NCBI RefSeq assembly: GCF_023715605.1
Contig: NZ_JAMBOL010000002.1
Location: forward strand, 124,001 to 188,000
Source of the DNA: Halalkalibacter oceani
Lineage (GTDB): Bacteria; Bacillota; Bacilli; Bacillales; Bacillaceae_D
Reading direction: 5' to 3'
Length of the DNA: 64,000 nucleotides
A program made the position numbers and the translations under genes. Below are positions 17,732 through 26,714 of the stretch, piece after piece (the stretch's first letter is position 1; each line of letters starts with the position of its first letter). The notes under the pieces are model-generated. The model was not told the origin of the DNA. It was given only the letters and a program-made list of their open reading frames with translations, and made no database searches.

Positions 17732-18832
17732 GTGGCCAGATCAAAAGCAACACCTGATTATGTATTATTTGCAACCACGATAGCTCTTCTCGTCATTGGG
17801 CTTGTGATGGTCTACAGTGCCAGCGAAGCCTGGGCGACATATCGCTTTGACGATTCGTTTTTCTTCGCCAAACGCCAGCTTTTCTTCTCGAGCGTCGGAG
17901 TTGTGGCAATGCTGTTCATGATGAAAGTCGACTATTGGACATGGCGGACATGGGCCAAGCTGATTTTGATCGTTTGTTTTTTGCTGCTCGTTATCGTGCT
18001 GATCCCCGGGGTCGGTTTGGTGCGGGGTGGGGCAAGGAGCTGGCTCGGGGTAGGCGCATTTTCGATTCAGCCATCGGAGTTTATGAAGATGGCGATGATC
18101 GTCTTTCTTGCCAAGTTTCTGTCTGAAAACCAGAAGAAGATTGTCTCATTTAAAAAGGGGCTTTTGCCCTCTCTGTCTCTTGTGTTGCTCGCCTTTGGCA
18201 TGATTATGCTTCAACCCGACCTTGGCACCGGGGCGGTGATGGTCGGCACATGTGTGATCATGATCTTTGTTTCTGGGGCGCGGTTAAGCCATTTTTTATG
18301 GCTTGGCCTGCTCGGAGTAGCGGGGTTTGTCGCCCTGATCGCCTCAGCTCCCTACCGGATTCAGCGGATCACTTCATTTTTGGATCCGTGGTCTGATCCT
18401 TTAGGAAGCGGCTTTCAGATCATTCAGTCGCTATATGCGATCGGACCCGGTGGACTAATGGGGATGGGGCTCGGTGAAAGCAGGCAGAAATATTTTTATT
18501 TACCAGAGCCGCAAACCGACTTTATTTTCGCGATTTTGGCCGAGGAGCTCGGCTTCATCGGCGGGGCAATTGTTCTTTGCTTATTTGGGATTTTACTGTG
18601 GCGCGGCATTCGGATCGCCTTAGGGGCGCCGGATTTATTTGGCAGCTTCCTTGCGGTTGGGATTATTTCGATGGTCGCGATCCAGGTGATGATTAATATT
18701 GGCGTTGTCACCGGGCTGATGCCGGTAACAGGGATCACATTACCTCTGCTCAGCTATGGCGGCTCCTCATTGACGTTGATGCTTGTCTCGTTAGGAGTGC
18801 TGTTAAATATCAGCCGGCATATCCGGGTGTGA
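17732..18832 (+). CDS. spoVE: stage V sporulation protein E (SEDS glycosyltransferase, FtsW paralogue)
   Basis: A 366-residue SEDS-family membrane protein with about ten helices, the peptidoglycan polymerase of spore cortex synthesis and partner of SpoVD. Conserved features include MVYSASEAWATY near the first helix, the loop WLGVGAFSIQPSEFMK, QPDLGTG, YFYLPEPQTDFIFAILAEELG and the terminal PLLSYGGSS. It resembles SpoVE more than vegetative FtsW along its whole length. GTG 17732 follows GAGGTG (17720-17725) at 6 bp and gives exactly the B. subtilis length; the upstream TTG 17708 lacks a site. Probably expressed mainly from the adjacent sigma-E promoter. Confidence 0.9.
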   Translation: MARSKATPDYVLFATTIALLVIGLVMVYSASEAWATYRFDDSFFFAKRQLFFSSVGVVAMLFMMKVDYWTWRTWAKLILIVCFLLLVIVLIPGVGLVRGGARSWLGVGAFSIQPSEFMKMAMIVFLAKFLSENQKKIVSFKKGLLPSLSLVLLAFGMIMLQPDLGTGAVMVGTCVIMIFVSGARLSHFLWLGLLGVAGFVALIASAPYRIQRITSFLDPWSDPLGSGFQIIQSLYAIGPGGLMGMGLGESRQKYFYLPEPQTDFIFAILAEELGFIGGAIVLCLFGILLWRGIRIALGAPDLFGSFLAVGIISMVAIQVMINIGVVTGLMPVTGITLPLLSYGGSSLTLMLVSLGVLLNISRHIRV

Positions 18833-18834
18833 AC

Positions 18835-18875
18835 CAGGTGTGGCAAAAGGGCTGCTTTCCCTTGTGCCACACCTG
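18835..18875 (+). terminator. strong hairpin after spoVE
   Basis: CAGGTGTGGCA (18835-18845) pairs perfectly with TGCCACACCTG (18865-18875), with an inner AAGGG/CCCTT. No T-run follows, so it may be a processing or weak termination structure. The remaining gap to murG (18876-19062) contains TTGACA at 18929 without a convincing -10. Confidence 0.55.
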
Positions 18876-19062
18876 TAAGCGGTGAGGGCGAAATGAGGTG
18901 GCAGCCTGCGATGCTGGTTCACAGCCTTTTGACATCAAACAATGAAAATCGAAAAGATTACATAGGTTCACGGTATAAACCAAGTTATGTTCGTGATAAA
19001 ATGGAAATAGTGGATACAATGGGAATCTACTTTGTGATTGATTATACAGTTGGAGGTAACGG

Positions 19063-20151
19063 ATGAAAGTAGTTGTTAGCGGTGGTGGAACTGGTGGTCA
19101 TATTTACCCAGCTCTCTCATTAATAAATGAAATCAAAAAACAAGATCGCGATGCGGAGATTTTATACATAGGAACAGAGAAAGGGCTGGAAAGTGAAATC
19201 ATCCCGCGTGAGAACATACCGTTTCAAACGATTCATATTACGGGGTTTAAACGGAAACTATCATTTGATAACGTCAAAACGATCATGAGATTTTTAAAAG
19301 GAACGACGCAGGTCAAGAAAATGCTTAACGCGTTCCAACCCGATGTCGTGATTGGCACCGGTGGGTATGTGTGCGGCCCTGTTGTCTATGCGGCGGCAAA
19401 AATGGGCATCCCGGCGGTCATTCATGAACAAAACAGTGTACCGGGCCTGACGAATAAATTTTTAAGCCGCTACGTCGATCGCGTGGCGATATGTTTTGAA
19501 GAGGCAGGGGGGTTTTTTCCGCAGGAGAAAGTAATCTTTACCGGAAATCCGCGGGCGTCCGAAGTGCAGAACGTCGATCGCCGTGCCGGTCAGCAATCGC
19601 TTGGACTTGATCCGTTGAAAAAAACTGTGCTGATTGTCGGGGGCAGCCGTGGAGCGAGGCCGATTAACGACGCCTTTCTTTCTGTAATCGAAAAATTTTC
19701 CGAAAAGCCGTATCAGGTCGTCTATGTAACCGGAAGCGTGCATTATGACGCCGTTGCGGAAGCGATAAAAGGAAAGCAGCCTGATAATGTCATCATTAAG
19801 CCGTTCATCCATAATATGCCTGATGTGCTGGCGGCTGTTGATTTAATTGTCGCGCGTGCCGGGGCGACGACGCTTGCTGAAGTAACGGCGCTGGGCTTGC
19901 CGAGCATTCTGATTCCGAGTCCGTATGTGACGAACAACCATCAGGAAAAAAATGCGCGCTCACTTGCGGAAAATGAGGCGGCGCTTGTACGAAAAGAGCA
20001 GGAGATGAGTGGAAGCGCATTGCTTGAGGATATTGACACCATTTTGACCGATGAAACGAAGTGGCGCAGCATGCGTGATGCCGCGAAAGAACTCGGTGTT
20101 CCGGATGCGGCCGAGCGGCTGTACCGTGTCTTGACTGAGGCTGCACGATGA
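19063..20151 (+). CDS. murG: UDP-GlcNAc:lipid I N-acetylglucosaminyltransferase MurG
   Basis: A 362-residue membrane-associated GT-B glycosyltransferase converting lipid I to lipid II. The N-terminal glycine-rich loop [11 protein letters not shown] is at about residues 7-17, then [14 protein letters not shown] and [12 protein letters not shown]. The C-terminal donor-binding part has [11 protein letters not shown] and [27 protein letters not shown] 19063 follows TTGGAGGTAACGG. The 230-bp upstream gap suggests a promoter of its own, but none is clear. Confidence 0.96.
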   Translation: MKVVVSGGGTGGHIYPALSLINEIKKQDRDAEILYIGTEKGLESEIIPRENIPFQTIHITGFKRKLSFDNVKTIMRFLKGTTQVKKMLNAFQPDVVIGTGGYVCGPVVYAAAKMGIPAVIHEQNSVPGLTNKFLSRYVDRVAICFEEAGGFFPQEKVIFTGNPRASEVQNVDRRAGQQSLGLDPLKKTVLIVGGSRGARPINDAFLSVIEKFSEKPYQVVYVTGSVHYDAVAEAIKGKQPDNVIIKPFIHNMPDVLAAVDLIVARAGATTLAEVTALGLPSILIPSPYVTNNHQEKNARSLAENEAALVRKEQEMSGSALLEDIDTILTDETKWRSMRDAAKELGVPDAAERLYRVLTEAAR

Positions 20152-20202
20152 GTGGGGCAACAGCATACAAATAGAAGAGATTTGCGACGAAGGAAATGAG
20201 GG

Positions 20203-21141
20203 ATGAACATGATAAAACAACTGATAGAGCTGATGGAACGGGAAGAGCTTGGTCTCATCAAACGTCAGGAACCGTTGGCAAATCATACGACGTGGAAAAT
20301 CGGGGGGCCGGCTGACGTCTTGATTGAGCCGTACAGTTTGCCGGCATTGAAGCGGCTGATGGAGGTCATTGCCGAGTATGAAGTGCCGTGGCGTGTCATT
20401 GGCAGAGGCTCCAATCTGCTTGTTGCGGACGAGGGGATCGAAGGAGTAGTGATCAAGCTTGGCAAAGGACTTGATGAGCTGACTGTTGACGGTGAACTCG
20501 TCCGGGCTGGAGGAGGCTACCCGTTAATTAAACTGGTAACTCTTATTAGCCGGCAAGGATTAAGCGGCTTGGAATTCGCGGGGGGAATTCCTGGTTCAGT
20601 CGGCGGGGCAGTCTTTATGAATGCCGGTGCGCATGGCTCCGACATCTCGCAGATTTTGACGAGAGCACGGGTTTTATTTGCCGATGGGCGGCTGGAATGG
20701 ATAACGAATGAGGAGATGAATTTCTCGTACCGGACTTCCAGGCTGCAACAGGAAAAGGGGATTTGCCTTGAGGCTGAGTTTGCCTTAACACGCGGTGAAA
20801 AAACGGAAATTGTGAAAAAAATGCAGGCGAATAAAGATTATCGCCGCGAATCCCAGCCATGGAAGCATCCGACTTGTGGCAGTGTGTTCCGCAACCCGCT
20901 TCCGCAATATGCCGGGCAATTGATTGAAGAATCCGGCTTAAAGGGTTATCAAATTGGCGGGGCGCAAATATCGACGATGCACGCTAATTTCATCGTCAAT
21001 TTGGGAGATGCTACAGCGCAGGACGTCCTTGATTTAATTGCCCACGTCAAGGCGACAATTAAAGAGCGCTATCAGATTGAACTGCATACCGAAGTGGAAA
21101 TGATCGGGCGGAATGAAAGAAATGAAAAGACCACTTTTTAA
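20203..21141 (+). CDS. murB: UDP-N-acetylenolpyruvoylglucosamine reductase
   Basis: A 312-residue FAD-dependent enzyme that reduces UDP-GlcNAc-enolpyruvate to UDP-MurNAc with NADPH. The FAD-binding motifs [13 protein letters not shown] and [14 protein letters not shown] lie in the first 75 residues, [24 protein letters not shown] in the middle, and the catalytic serine segment CGSVFRNP near residue 225. The compact type II architecture is typical of Firmicutes. ATG 20209 (MIKQLIEL) is an equally plausible start, because GAGGG at 20196 is spaced better for it. Located between murG and divIB as in B. subtilis. Confidence 0.95.
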   Translation: MNMIKQLIELMEREELGLIKRQEPLANHTTWKIGGPADVLIEPYSLPALKRLMEVIAEYEVPWRVIGRGSNLLVADEGIEGVVIKLGKGLDELTVDGELVRAGGGYPLIKLVTLISRQGLSGLEFAGGIPGSVGGAVFMNAGAHGSDISQILTRARVLFADGRLEWITNEEMNFSYRTSRLQQEKGICLEAEFALTRGEKTEIVKKMQANKDYRRESQPWKHPTCGSVFRNPLPQYAGQLIEESGLKGYQIGGAQISTMHANFIVNLGDATAQDVLDLIAHVKATIKERYQIELHTEVEMIGRNERNEKTTF

Positions 21142-21215
21142 CCGTTAGGATATGTTACAATAGGTGTGAGGTCAACGAGACAAAAGCGGCTGCAGGACAG
21201 ATCGGGGAGTGAATC

Positions 21216-21995
21216 ATGAGTAAGGAAAAGGTCGTAACGATAAATGAACGGATTCCTACGCTGAAAGAACAGCGGAAACAGCGTGCTAACAGGCGCCTGC
21301 TGTTTTTTTTATCCTTCTTTTTTTTGTTGCTGCTGGTCATGGTTTATTTCCAGTCGCCACTTAGCCATGTGAAGAGCGTAACGGTTGAGGGAAATCAGTT
21401 TATCAGTGATGAGAAAGTAGTGGAATTAAGTGGAATTAAGGGCGGGACAAGCATTTGGAACTTAGATAAAGCGGCGATCATCGACCGGCTTCTGGACGAT
21501 GAGGAAATAGCGGCCGCCTCTGTAGAACGGAAGTGGTTAAATACCGTCCGGCTTGTGATTCGTGAGCACGCCAGAATCGGCTATTTATATGCGAATGAGC
21601 ACTATTATCCGATTCTCGAAACAGGGCGGTATTTAGATGAACTGCCGAGGCTGGAATATCCGGCCGATGCGCCGCTGCTGATGAACTTTGAGCAGGGTGA
21701 GGCACTGGCGGAATTATCCGCTGAGCTGGCCAAGGTTCCCCCGCAATTGATTGAACGCATTTCGGAGATTTTTTTGACGCCGAATGAAAGTGATCCACTC
21801 GCTCTCGTGTTATATATGACAGATGGGATTGAGGTACATTCGACAATTAGAGGATTTTCAGAAAAGATTGCCCCTTACCCCTCCATTGTCAGTGACCTTG
21901 ATCCAGAAAAAAAAGGAATTCTTCATATGCGGATGAGTCCTTATTTCGAGGAGTTTGTGGTAGAGGAGGAAGACGACAGTGAAGGTGAAGGGTAA
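21216..21995 (+). CDS. divIB: cell division protein DivIB (FtsQ)
   Basis: A 259-residue bitopic membrane protein: basic cytoplasmic N-terminus (KEQRKQRANRR), one membrane helix (about 28-48), then the POTRA domain starting SPLSHVKSVTVEGNQFISDEKVVELSGI, a beta domain, and an acidic tail (EEEDDSEGEG). It works with FtsL and DivIC to control septal wall synthesis. ATG 21216 follows GGGGAGTG. An extended -10 TGTTACAAT (21153-21161) upstream could be a weak promoter. The 3' end overlaps ylxW by 17 bp. Confidence 0.92.
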   Translation: MSKEKVVTINERIPTLKEQRKQRANRRLLFFLSFFFLLLLVMVYFQSPLSHVKSVTVEGNQFISDEKVVELSGIKGGTSIWNLDKAAIIDRLLDDEEIAAASVERKWLNTVRLVIREHARIGYLYANEHYYPILETGRYLDELPRLEYPADAPLLMNFEQGEALAELSAELAKVPPQLIERISEIFLTPNESDPLALVLYMTDGIEVHSTIRGFSEKIAPYPSIVSDLDPEKKGILHMRMSPYFEEFVVEEEDDSEGEG

Positions 21996-22689
21996 ACATA
22001 TTATCCTATCCTTCGTCTTACTTGTGACGGGTTTTATCATTGCTTTAAGCTATGAATTAACAAATGAAAGCCGTTCTGCGAACATACCGGAGCGTCAATG
22101 GCAATACGAGGATGATTTGAGAAATCAGATCATTTTGGAACAGGCCGCGAACCGGTCGCTCGCTGAGGATTTACGTTTGTACCAGGATCAGGTGCGAGAG
22201 CTAGAGGATAGCTTATCGTCATTAGATGAAGAACAAGAGGCGAAGACGAGGAATCTACTTGAGGATTTGGAGCGGTTACGAAAGATTGTCGGACAAGTTC
22301 CGGTTGAAGGTCCGGGAATCGAAGTCGCATTGGAGGATGCCTCCTACATGCCGGACGGAGCGAATCCGAATGATTATATTGTTCATGAGTTTCATATTCA
22401 ACGGGTCGTCCACGAGCTTTATGTCGCCGGAGCGGAAGCGATTGCGATAAACGGGTACCGGCTTTCACATCAATCCTACATTCAATGCGTTGGCCCGGTG
22501 ATCCGTATAGACGGCCATACATCGTCAGCGCCGTTTGTCGTCACGGCGATAGGGGATCCCGACCATTTAGAAGCAGCGCTTTCGCTGTATGGCGGAGTGA
22601 AGGATCAGCTAGTGAATGATGAAATCAGTGTACGGATGCAGAAAAAGGACTATGTCTTGTTAAGCCCTCATTTAACAGAGGGAAGGTGA
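21979..22689 (+). CDS. ylxW: DUF881 family membrane protein YlxW
   Basis: A 236-residue protein with an N-terminal membrane anchor (about 7-24), a coiled coil at about 45-95 (NRSLAEDLRLYQDQVRELEDSLSSL) and the extracellular DUF881 domain (VEGPGIEVALEDAS, AGAEAIAINGYRLS). Its molecular role is unknown; the family travels with division genes in Gram-positive bacteria. The GTG start at 21979 lies inside the divIB end and is served by GAGGAGG upstream. A tandem paralogue (ylxX) follows 4 bp after its stop. Confidence 0.87.
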   Translation: MKVKGKHIILSFVLLVTGFIIALSYELTNESRSANIPERQWQYEDDLRNQIILEQAANRSLAEDLRLYQDQVRELEDSLSSLDEEQEAKTRNLLEDLERLRKIVGQVPVEGPGIEVALEDASYMPDGANPNDYIVHEFHIQRVVHELYVAGAEAIAINGYRLSHQSYIQCVGPVIRIDGHTSSAPFVVTAIGDPDHLEAALSLYGGVKDQLVNDEISVRMQKKDYVLLSPHLTEGR

Positions 22690-22693
22690 TGAG

Positions 22694-23401
22694 TTGCAAC
22701 AGAAATGGATCTTTACGATTATCACGTTTCTAATTGGCTTTATGCTGGCGATTCAGTTTCACACAACACAGGAACCGGTTGTCAGAGATACGCGGGATGT
22801 CCGGGAACTGCGCCGCGAGCTAATGGCGGAGCAGGAAAGACATCAGCAATTAAATAGTGAAATCGAGAAAGCGCAGGCGCTGCTTGCGCAATATGAACAG
22901 ACCCTTCATAATCGGGAAGACGATATTTCGGATGTGCTGTCCGAACAAATTGCCGCCCTGCGTAAGGAAGCCGGTCTGGAAGAAGAAGTTGGTCCGGGAC
23001 TGCTTGTTACGATTGATTCCCTTTATCACGAGCAGTTTTTTGGACAGGCAAGACGAACTCCTCCTGCCGACGTCTTTCGCTTTTTAATTAATGAATTAAA
23101 TATTTACGGAGCCGAAAGCATTGCAGTTGAAAATGAGAGAATTATCTCAACCTCTGCCTTTCGGGATGTGAATAACATGACTCATTTAAATAGCAGGCGT
23201 CTTCCACCACTTCCAATTGAAGTAAAAGTACTATCTGAAAAGGCGGAAACGCTCCAAAATCAGATGGTCGTTTCCGAATCAGTCGAATATTTTGAGATAG
23301 AAGGCTTCTCGGTGACGTTCGAAATAGTAGAAGAGTTGGAGCTGCCAGCCTACGATCAAACACCAAGGGTGCGCTACATGGAGGAAGTGAAGGAGGAATA
23401 G
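22694..23401 (+). CDS. ylxX: DUF881 family membrane protein YlxX
   Basis: A 235-residue paralogue of YlxW with the same layout: N-terminal membrane helix (about 4-20), coiled coil (about 30-75), then a DUF881 domain (VGPGLLVTIDSL, YGAESIAVENERIISTSAFRDV). The tandem pair occurs at the same place in B. subtilis. The TTG start at 22694 is supported by GAAGGTGAT. Function unknown; probable envelope-facing partner of division or wall factors, by inference from context. Confidence 0.86.
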   Translation: MQQKWIFTIITFLIGFMLAIQFHTTQEPVVRDTRDVRELRRELMAEQERHQQLNSEIEKAQALLAQYEQTLHNREDDISDVLSEQIAALRKEAGLEEEVGPGLLVTIDSLYHEQFFGQARRTPPADVFRFLINELNIYGAESIAVENERIISTSAFRDVNNMTHLNSRRLPPLPIEVKVLSEKAETLQNQMVVSESVEYFEIEGFSVTFEIVEELELPAYDQTPRVRYMEEVKEE

Positions 23402-23405
23402 AAGA

Positions 23406-23762
23406 ATGTGGTTGCCAATCATCGGGCTTTTAATCGGGATTATTTTAGGTCTTATGACGGATTTTCGCGTGCCTGCTGAATACACGAGCTATTTATCAAT
23501 TGCTGTCTTGGCGGCGTTGGATACATTATTTGGCGGGATCCGTGCTTATTTGCAAGAGACATTTGACTCAAATGTGTTTGTGACAGGTTTTTTCTTTAAC
23601 ATTCTCCTGGCAGCAGGTTTAGCTTTTCTAGGTGTGCATCTTGGTGTAGACTTATACTTAGCAGCTATTTTTGCCTTCGGTGTTCGTCTTTTTAACAATC
23701 TTGCAGTAATTCGACGGATGCTGCTGGCGAATTGGCAGACAAAGCAGCATCATAATGAGTAA
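23406..23762 (+). CDS. sbp: small basic protein Sbp (DUF1290)
   Basis: A 118-residue, very hydrophobic membrane protein with about four helices and the family signature LGLMTDFRVPAEYTSYLSIAVLAALDTLFGGIRA (given in pieces: residues about 15-48). It begins 4 bp after ylxX and is likely co-translated with it. Conserved just upstream of ftsA in Bacillus; its function is not established. Confidence 0.88.
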   Translation: MWLPIIGLLIGIILGLMTDFRVPAEYTSYLSIAVLAALDTLFGGIRAYLQETFDSNVFVTGFFFNILLAAGLAFLGVHLGVDLYLAAIFAFGVRLFNNLAVIRRMLLANWQTKQHHNE

Positions 23763-23815
23763 AGAAATGGAAAAGTGAGCATAAAAACAAAAAATTAAGA
23801 AAATCAACGTTTTGA

Positions 23816-23844
23816 AAAGGATAACAGAGTTCTATGTTGAATAA
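23816..23844 (+). promoter_or_regulatory. sigma-H promoter for ftsA-ftsZ
   Basis: AAAGGATAA (23816-23824) and GTTGAATAA (23836-23844) match the sigma-H consensus RNAGGAWWW / RNNGAATWW at every position, with an 11-bp spacer. It corresponds in position to the B. subtilis ftsAZ P2 promoter, which raises FtsZ levels at the onset of sporulation. A TTGAAA at 23812 overlaps it, but no matching sigma-A -10 is evident. Confidence 0.8.
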
Positions 23845-23956
23845 GTCTAGTAACCTCGCGGATTTTAGCCAGTCACGCAGGTACATGTAAAACGAAAAGA
23901 CGAAATCATATAGAGCTTTATGGAATGAACGTGAGTACACAAGGAGGTGCCACAGA

Positions 23957-25234
23957 TTGAACAACAACGAGATTTACGTAAGTTTAGACATCGGTACATC
24001 CAATGTCAGAGTGATTATTGGGGAAATGTCAAATGGAACAATGAATATCATTGGGGTCGGTAAAGCCGGTTCGACCGGGATTAAGAAAGGCTCCATTGTT
24101 GATATTGATGAAACAGTGCGCTCGATACGTCAGGCGATTGATCAGGCGGAGCGGATGGTGGGGCTTTCTATTAAACAGGTGATTGTCGGCATCAATGGCA
24201 ATCATGTGCAGCTCCAACCGTGTCATGGAGTGGTAGCTGTTTCGAACTCGGATCGGGAAATCGGCGACGAAGATATTGCGCGCGTCATTGATGCTGCGCA
24301 GGTCGTGTCTGTTCCGCCCGAACGGGAAATCATTGATGTCATCCCTAAACAATTTATCGTGGATGGCTTGGATGAAATTAATGACCCGCGCGGAATGATC
24401 GGGGTAAGACTCGAAATGGAAGGAACAATCATTACCGGATCGAAAACAATTTTACATAATCTTCTTCGCTGTGTTGAACGAGCAGGGCTGCAGGTCGCAG
24501 ATATTTGTTTACAGCCGTTGGCGACAGGTACGGTTGCGATCTCAAAGGATGAAAAGAGCCTGGGTGTCTGCCTCGTTGATATAGGCGGAGGTTCTTCAAC
24601 AATTTCGATATTTGAACAAGGGACATTGCAGGCTACATCCGTTATTCCTGTCGGCGGAGACCATATTACAAATGATATTGCCATCGGTTTACGAGTTTCG
24701 ACAGATGAAGCAGAGCGCATTAAAGTCAAGCATGGTCATGCGTATATTGATGATGCTTCAGAGGACGAGCATTTTCAAATGACGGCGATCGGTCGTGCTG
24801 AGGCGGAGAATTGTACGCAGTATGAGCTGGCCCATATCATTGAACCGAGAGTCGAAGAAATCTTTGAATTGATTTATCGTGAAATCAATCGTCTTGGTTA
24901 CCGTGATTTTCCGAGTGGCTATGTGCTTACAGGAGGAACGGTGATGATGCCGGGAATATTAGAGCTTGCGAGTGAGCTTTTCCAGGGCAATGTACGAATG
25001 GCCATGCCTGATTATCTTGGTGTCAGAGAACCCCAGTATACAACAGGGGTCGGGCTCATTCAGTTTGCTTATAAAAATTTCAAAGTCCAGGGTCGGGAAG
25101 TGGCCGCAGCTGTCAGTTCTCCCGATGCCACGCCTCCTGCAAAACGGGAGAAACAGGAGCCGGCTGCTCCTTCACAGGCAAAACAAAAAGCAAAAGGAAA
25201 AGTAAAAAACTGGTTTAAAGTCTTTTTTGAGTAG
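23957..25234 (+). CDS. ftsA: cell division protein FtsA
   Basis: A 425-residue actin-family ATPase that tethers FtsZ filaments to the membrane. Phosphate-binding motifs are SLDIGTSNVRVII (about 9-21) and VDIGGGSSTISIF (about 203-215), with the adenosine motif VLTGGTVMMPGI (about 330). The extreme C-terminus KGKVKNWFKVFFE is the amphipathic membrane-targeting helix. A linker rich in Pro/Ala/Lys precedes it. TTG 23957 follows a perfect AAGGAGGTG (23941-23949). ftsZ follows 39 bp downstream in the same unit. Confidence 0.96.
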   Translation: MNNNEIYVSLDIGTSNVRVIIGEMSNGTMNIIGVGKAGSTGIKKGSIVDIDETVRSIRQAIDQAERMVGLSIKQVIVGINGNHVQLQPCHGVVAVSNSDREIGDEDIARVIDAAQVVSVPPEREIIDVIPKQFIVDGLDEINDPRGMIGVRLEMEGTIITGSKTILHNLLRCVERAGLQVADICLQPLATGTVAISKDEKSLGVCLVDIGGGSSTISIFEQGTLQATSVIPVGGDHITNDIAIGLRVSTDEAERIKVKHGHAYIDDASEDEHFQMTAIGRAEAENCTQYELAHIIEPRVEEIFELIYREINRLGYRDFPSGYVLTGGTVMMPGILELASELFQGNVRMAMPDYLGVREPQYTTGVGLIQFAYKNFKVQGREVAAAVSSPDATPPAKREKQEPAAPSQAKQKAKGKVKNWFKVFFE

Positions 25235-25273
25235 TGACGACGGATACACAGTCTGATTAGGAGGACCTTATAT

Positions 25274-26410
25274 ATGTTAGAGTTCGAAATGGATATGGAT
25301 CAATTAGCACAAATAAAAGTAATTGGCGTTGGCGGCGGTGGGAGCAATGCCGTCAACCGGATGATTGAGAACGGTTTGCAGGGTGTGGAATTTATTGCGG
25401 TGAACACGGATGCCCAGGCCCTTCATCTATCAAAGGCTGAAGCAAAGCTGCAGCTTGGGGGGAAGCTCACAAGAGGTCTCGGGGCCGGTGCGAACCCTGA
25501 AATCGGCAAAAAAGCCGCTGAGGAAAGCCGCGAGCAGCTTGAGGAAGTATTGCAAGGTGCCGATATGGTATTTATTACAGCCGGAATGGGCGGTGGCACA
25601 GGTACGGGTGCTGCTCCTGTTATTGCTGAGGTTGCCAAAGATCTTGGCGCGCTGACCGTAGGGGTTGTGACACGTCCCTTTACCTTTGAAGGGAGAAAGC
25701 GTTCGACCCAGGCTGCTGCCGGAATCGCAGCCTTAAAGGAAAAGGTTGATACGCTGATTGTGATCCCGAATGACCGTCTATTGGAGATTGTCGATAAAAA
25801 CACGCCGATGCTGGAAGCGTTCAGAGAAGCGGATAATGTATTGCGTCAAGGGGTTCAGGGGATCTCCGACTTGATTGCGACACCTGGGCTGATTAACCTT
25901 GATTTTGCCGATGTGAAGACGATTATGAGCGACAAAGGCTCGGCCTTAATGGGAATCGGGATCGCTACAGGTGAAAACCGCGCCAGTGAAGCGGCGAAAA
26001 AAGCCATCTCCAGTCCATTGCTGGAGAAGTCGGTTGATGGAGCACAGGGTGTTCTGATGAACATTACCGGCGGTTCCAATCTGTCTTTATATGAAGTGCA
26101 TGAAGCAGCTGAAATTGTATCAGCCGCCTCCGATGCTGAAGTCAATATGATTTTTGGTTCGGTTATTAATGAGAACTTAAAGGACGAAATTGTCGTCACG
26201 GTTATTGCGACGGGCTTTGAAGAAGTAGAAAGCAAGCCGCATCAGCGCCCTTCTGCGCCGAAGCCGGTAAAAGGCTCACCAGCCTCCTCCCATGATGAAG
26301 GAGCGAAAGAAAACCGCTTCAGTCAGCCGAGTAGTCAGCCGGCGCCTGAGCCGACGGACACGCTGGATATTCCGACTTTCTTACGCAACCGCCGCAACCG
26401 GAACCGTTAG
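25274..26410 (+). CDS. ftsZ: cell division GTPase FtsZ
   Basis: A 378-residue tubulin homologue forming the Z-ring. The GTP-binding signature [10 protein letters not shown] is at about 104-113, the nucleotide contact [13 protein letters not shown] at 16-28, and the T7 catalytic loop NLDFADVK near 207-214. A Ser/Pro-rich linker follows residue 320, and the conserved C-terminal peptide DIPTFLRNR binds FtsA, SepF and other partners. ATG 25274 is preceded by TAGGAGGACC. It ends the dcw cluster, followed by a terminator. Confidence 0.97.
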   Translation: MLEFEMDMDQLAQIKVIGVGGGGSNAVNRMIENGLQGVEFIAVNTDAQALHLSKAEAKLQLGGKLTRGLGAGANPEIGKKAAEESREQLEEVLQGADMVFITAGMGGGTGTGAAPVIAEVAKDLGALTVGVVTRPFTFEGRKRSTQAAAGIAALKEKVDTLIVIPNDRLLEIVDKNTPMLEAFREADNVLRQGVQGISDLIATPGLINLDFADVKTIMSDKGSALMGIGIATGENRASEAAKKAISSPLLEKSVDGAQGVLMNITGGSNLSLYEVHEAAEIVSAASDAEVNMIFGSVINENLKDEIVVTVIATGFEEVESKPHQRPSAPKPVKGSPASSHDEGAKENRFSQPSSQPAPEPTDTLDIPTFLRNRRNRNR

Positions 26411-26470
26411 GAAAAGGGCTGTCGATAAAGGACGCCATCCTTTTCCACTTAAATAAGCGATCATTGTCAG

Positions 26471-26514
26471 AGCTTAAGACAAAGGTAAGCCAACCTTTTG
26501 TCTTAAGCTTTTTT
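26471..26514 (+). terminator. rho-independent terminator after ftsZ
   Basis: AGCTTAAGACAAAGG (26471-26485) pairs with 26494-26509 with one bulged T, followed by T6. The 3' side carries the recurrent core CAACCTTTTG (26491-26500). Confidence 0.85.
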
Positions 26515-26646
26515 CTTTTCCCTCTCTTATTCCTTCCTCTCATTCCGGCATTATTCCCCAGCTGTCAGGCAAAAGAAGCTTTCTAGAAAAATGCTGACAA
26601 ATTTATTAAAAATCTCTGAAAATAACAACCGTCAGCTTGTCATGAA

Positions 26647-26679
26647 ATGACAGACTTTTTAATAGGATGTAGATATACT
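26647..26679 (+). promoter_or_regulatory. spoIIG-type promoter (sigma-A, long spacer, Spo0A-activated)
   Basis: ATGACA (26647-26652) and TATACT (26674-26679) are separated by 21 bp, too long for normal sigma-A use. This long spacing is the known hallmark of the Spo0A~P-dependent spoIIG promoter. TGACAAA at 26595-26601 matches 6 of 7 bases of the 0A box TGWCGAA, and TGTCAT/ATGACA (26638-26652) form an inverted repeat over the -35. The rest of the 304-bp ftsZ-spoIIGA gap holds the ftsZ terminator and otherwise AT-rich DNA. Confidence 0.6.
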
Positions 26680-26714
26680 CGCTTAAAGAGAATGTTTTAG
26701 ATGAGAGGGTGGCC

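Noticed and set aside
18929-18957. TTGACA upstream of murG as a sigma-A promoter
   Set aside because: The -35 is perfect, but no acceptable -10 lies at 16-18 bp, so I did not call it.
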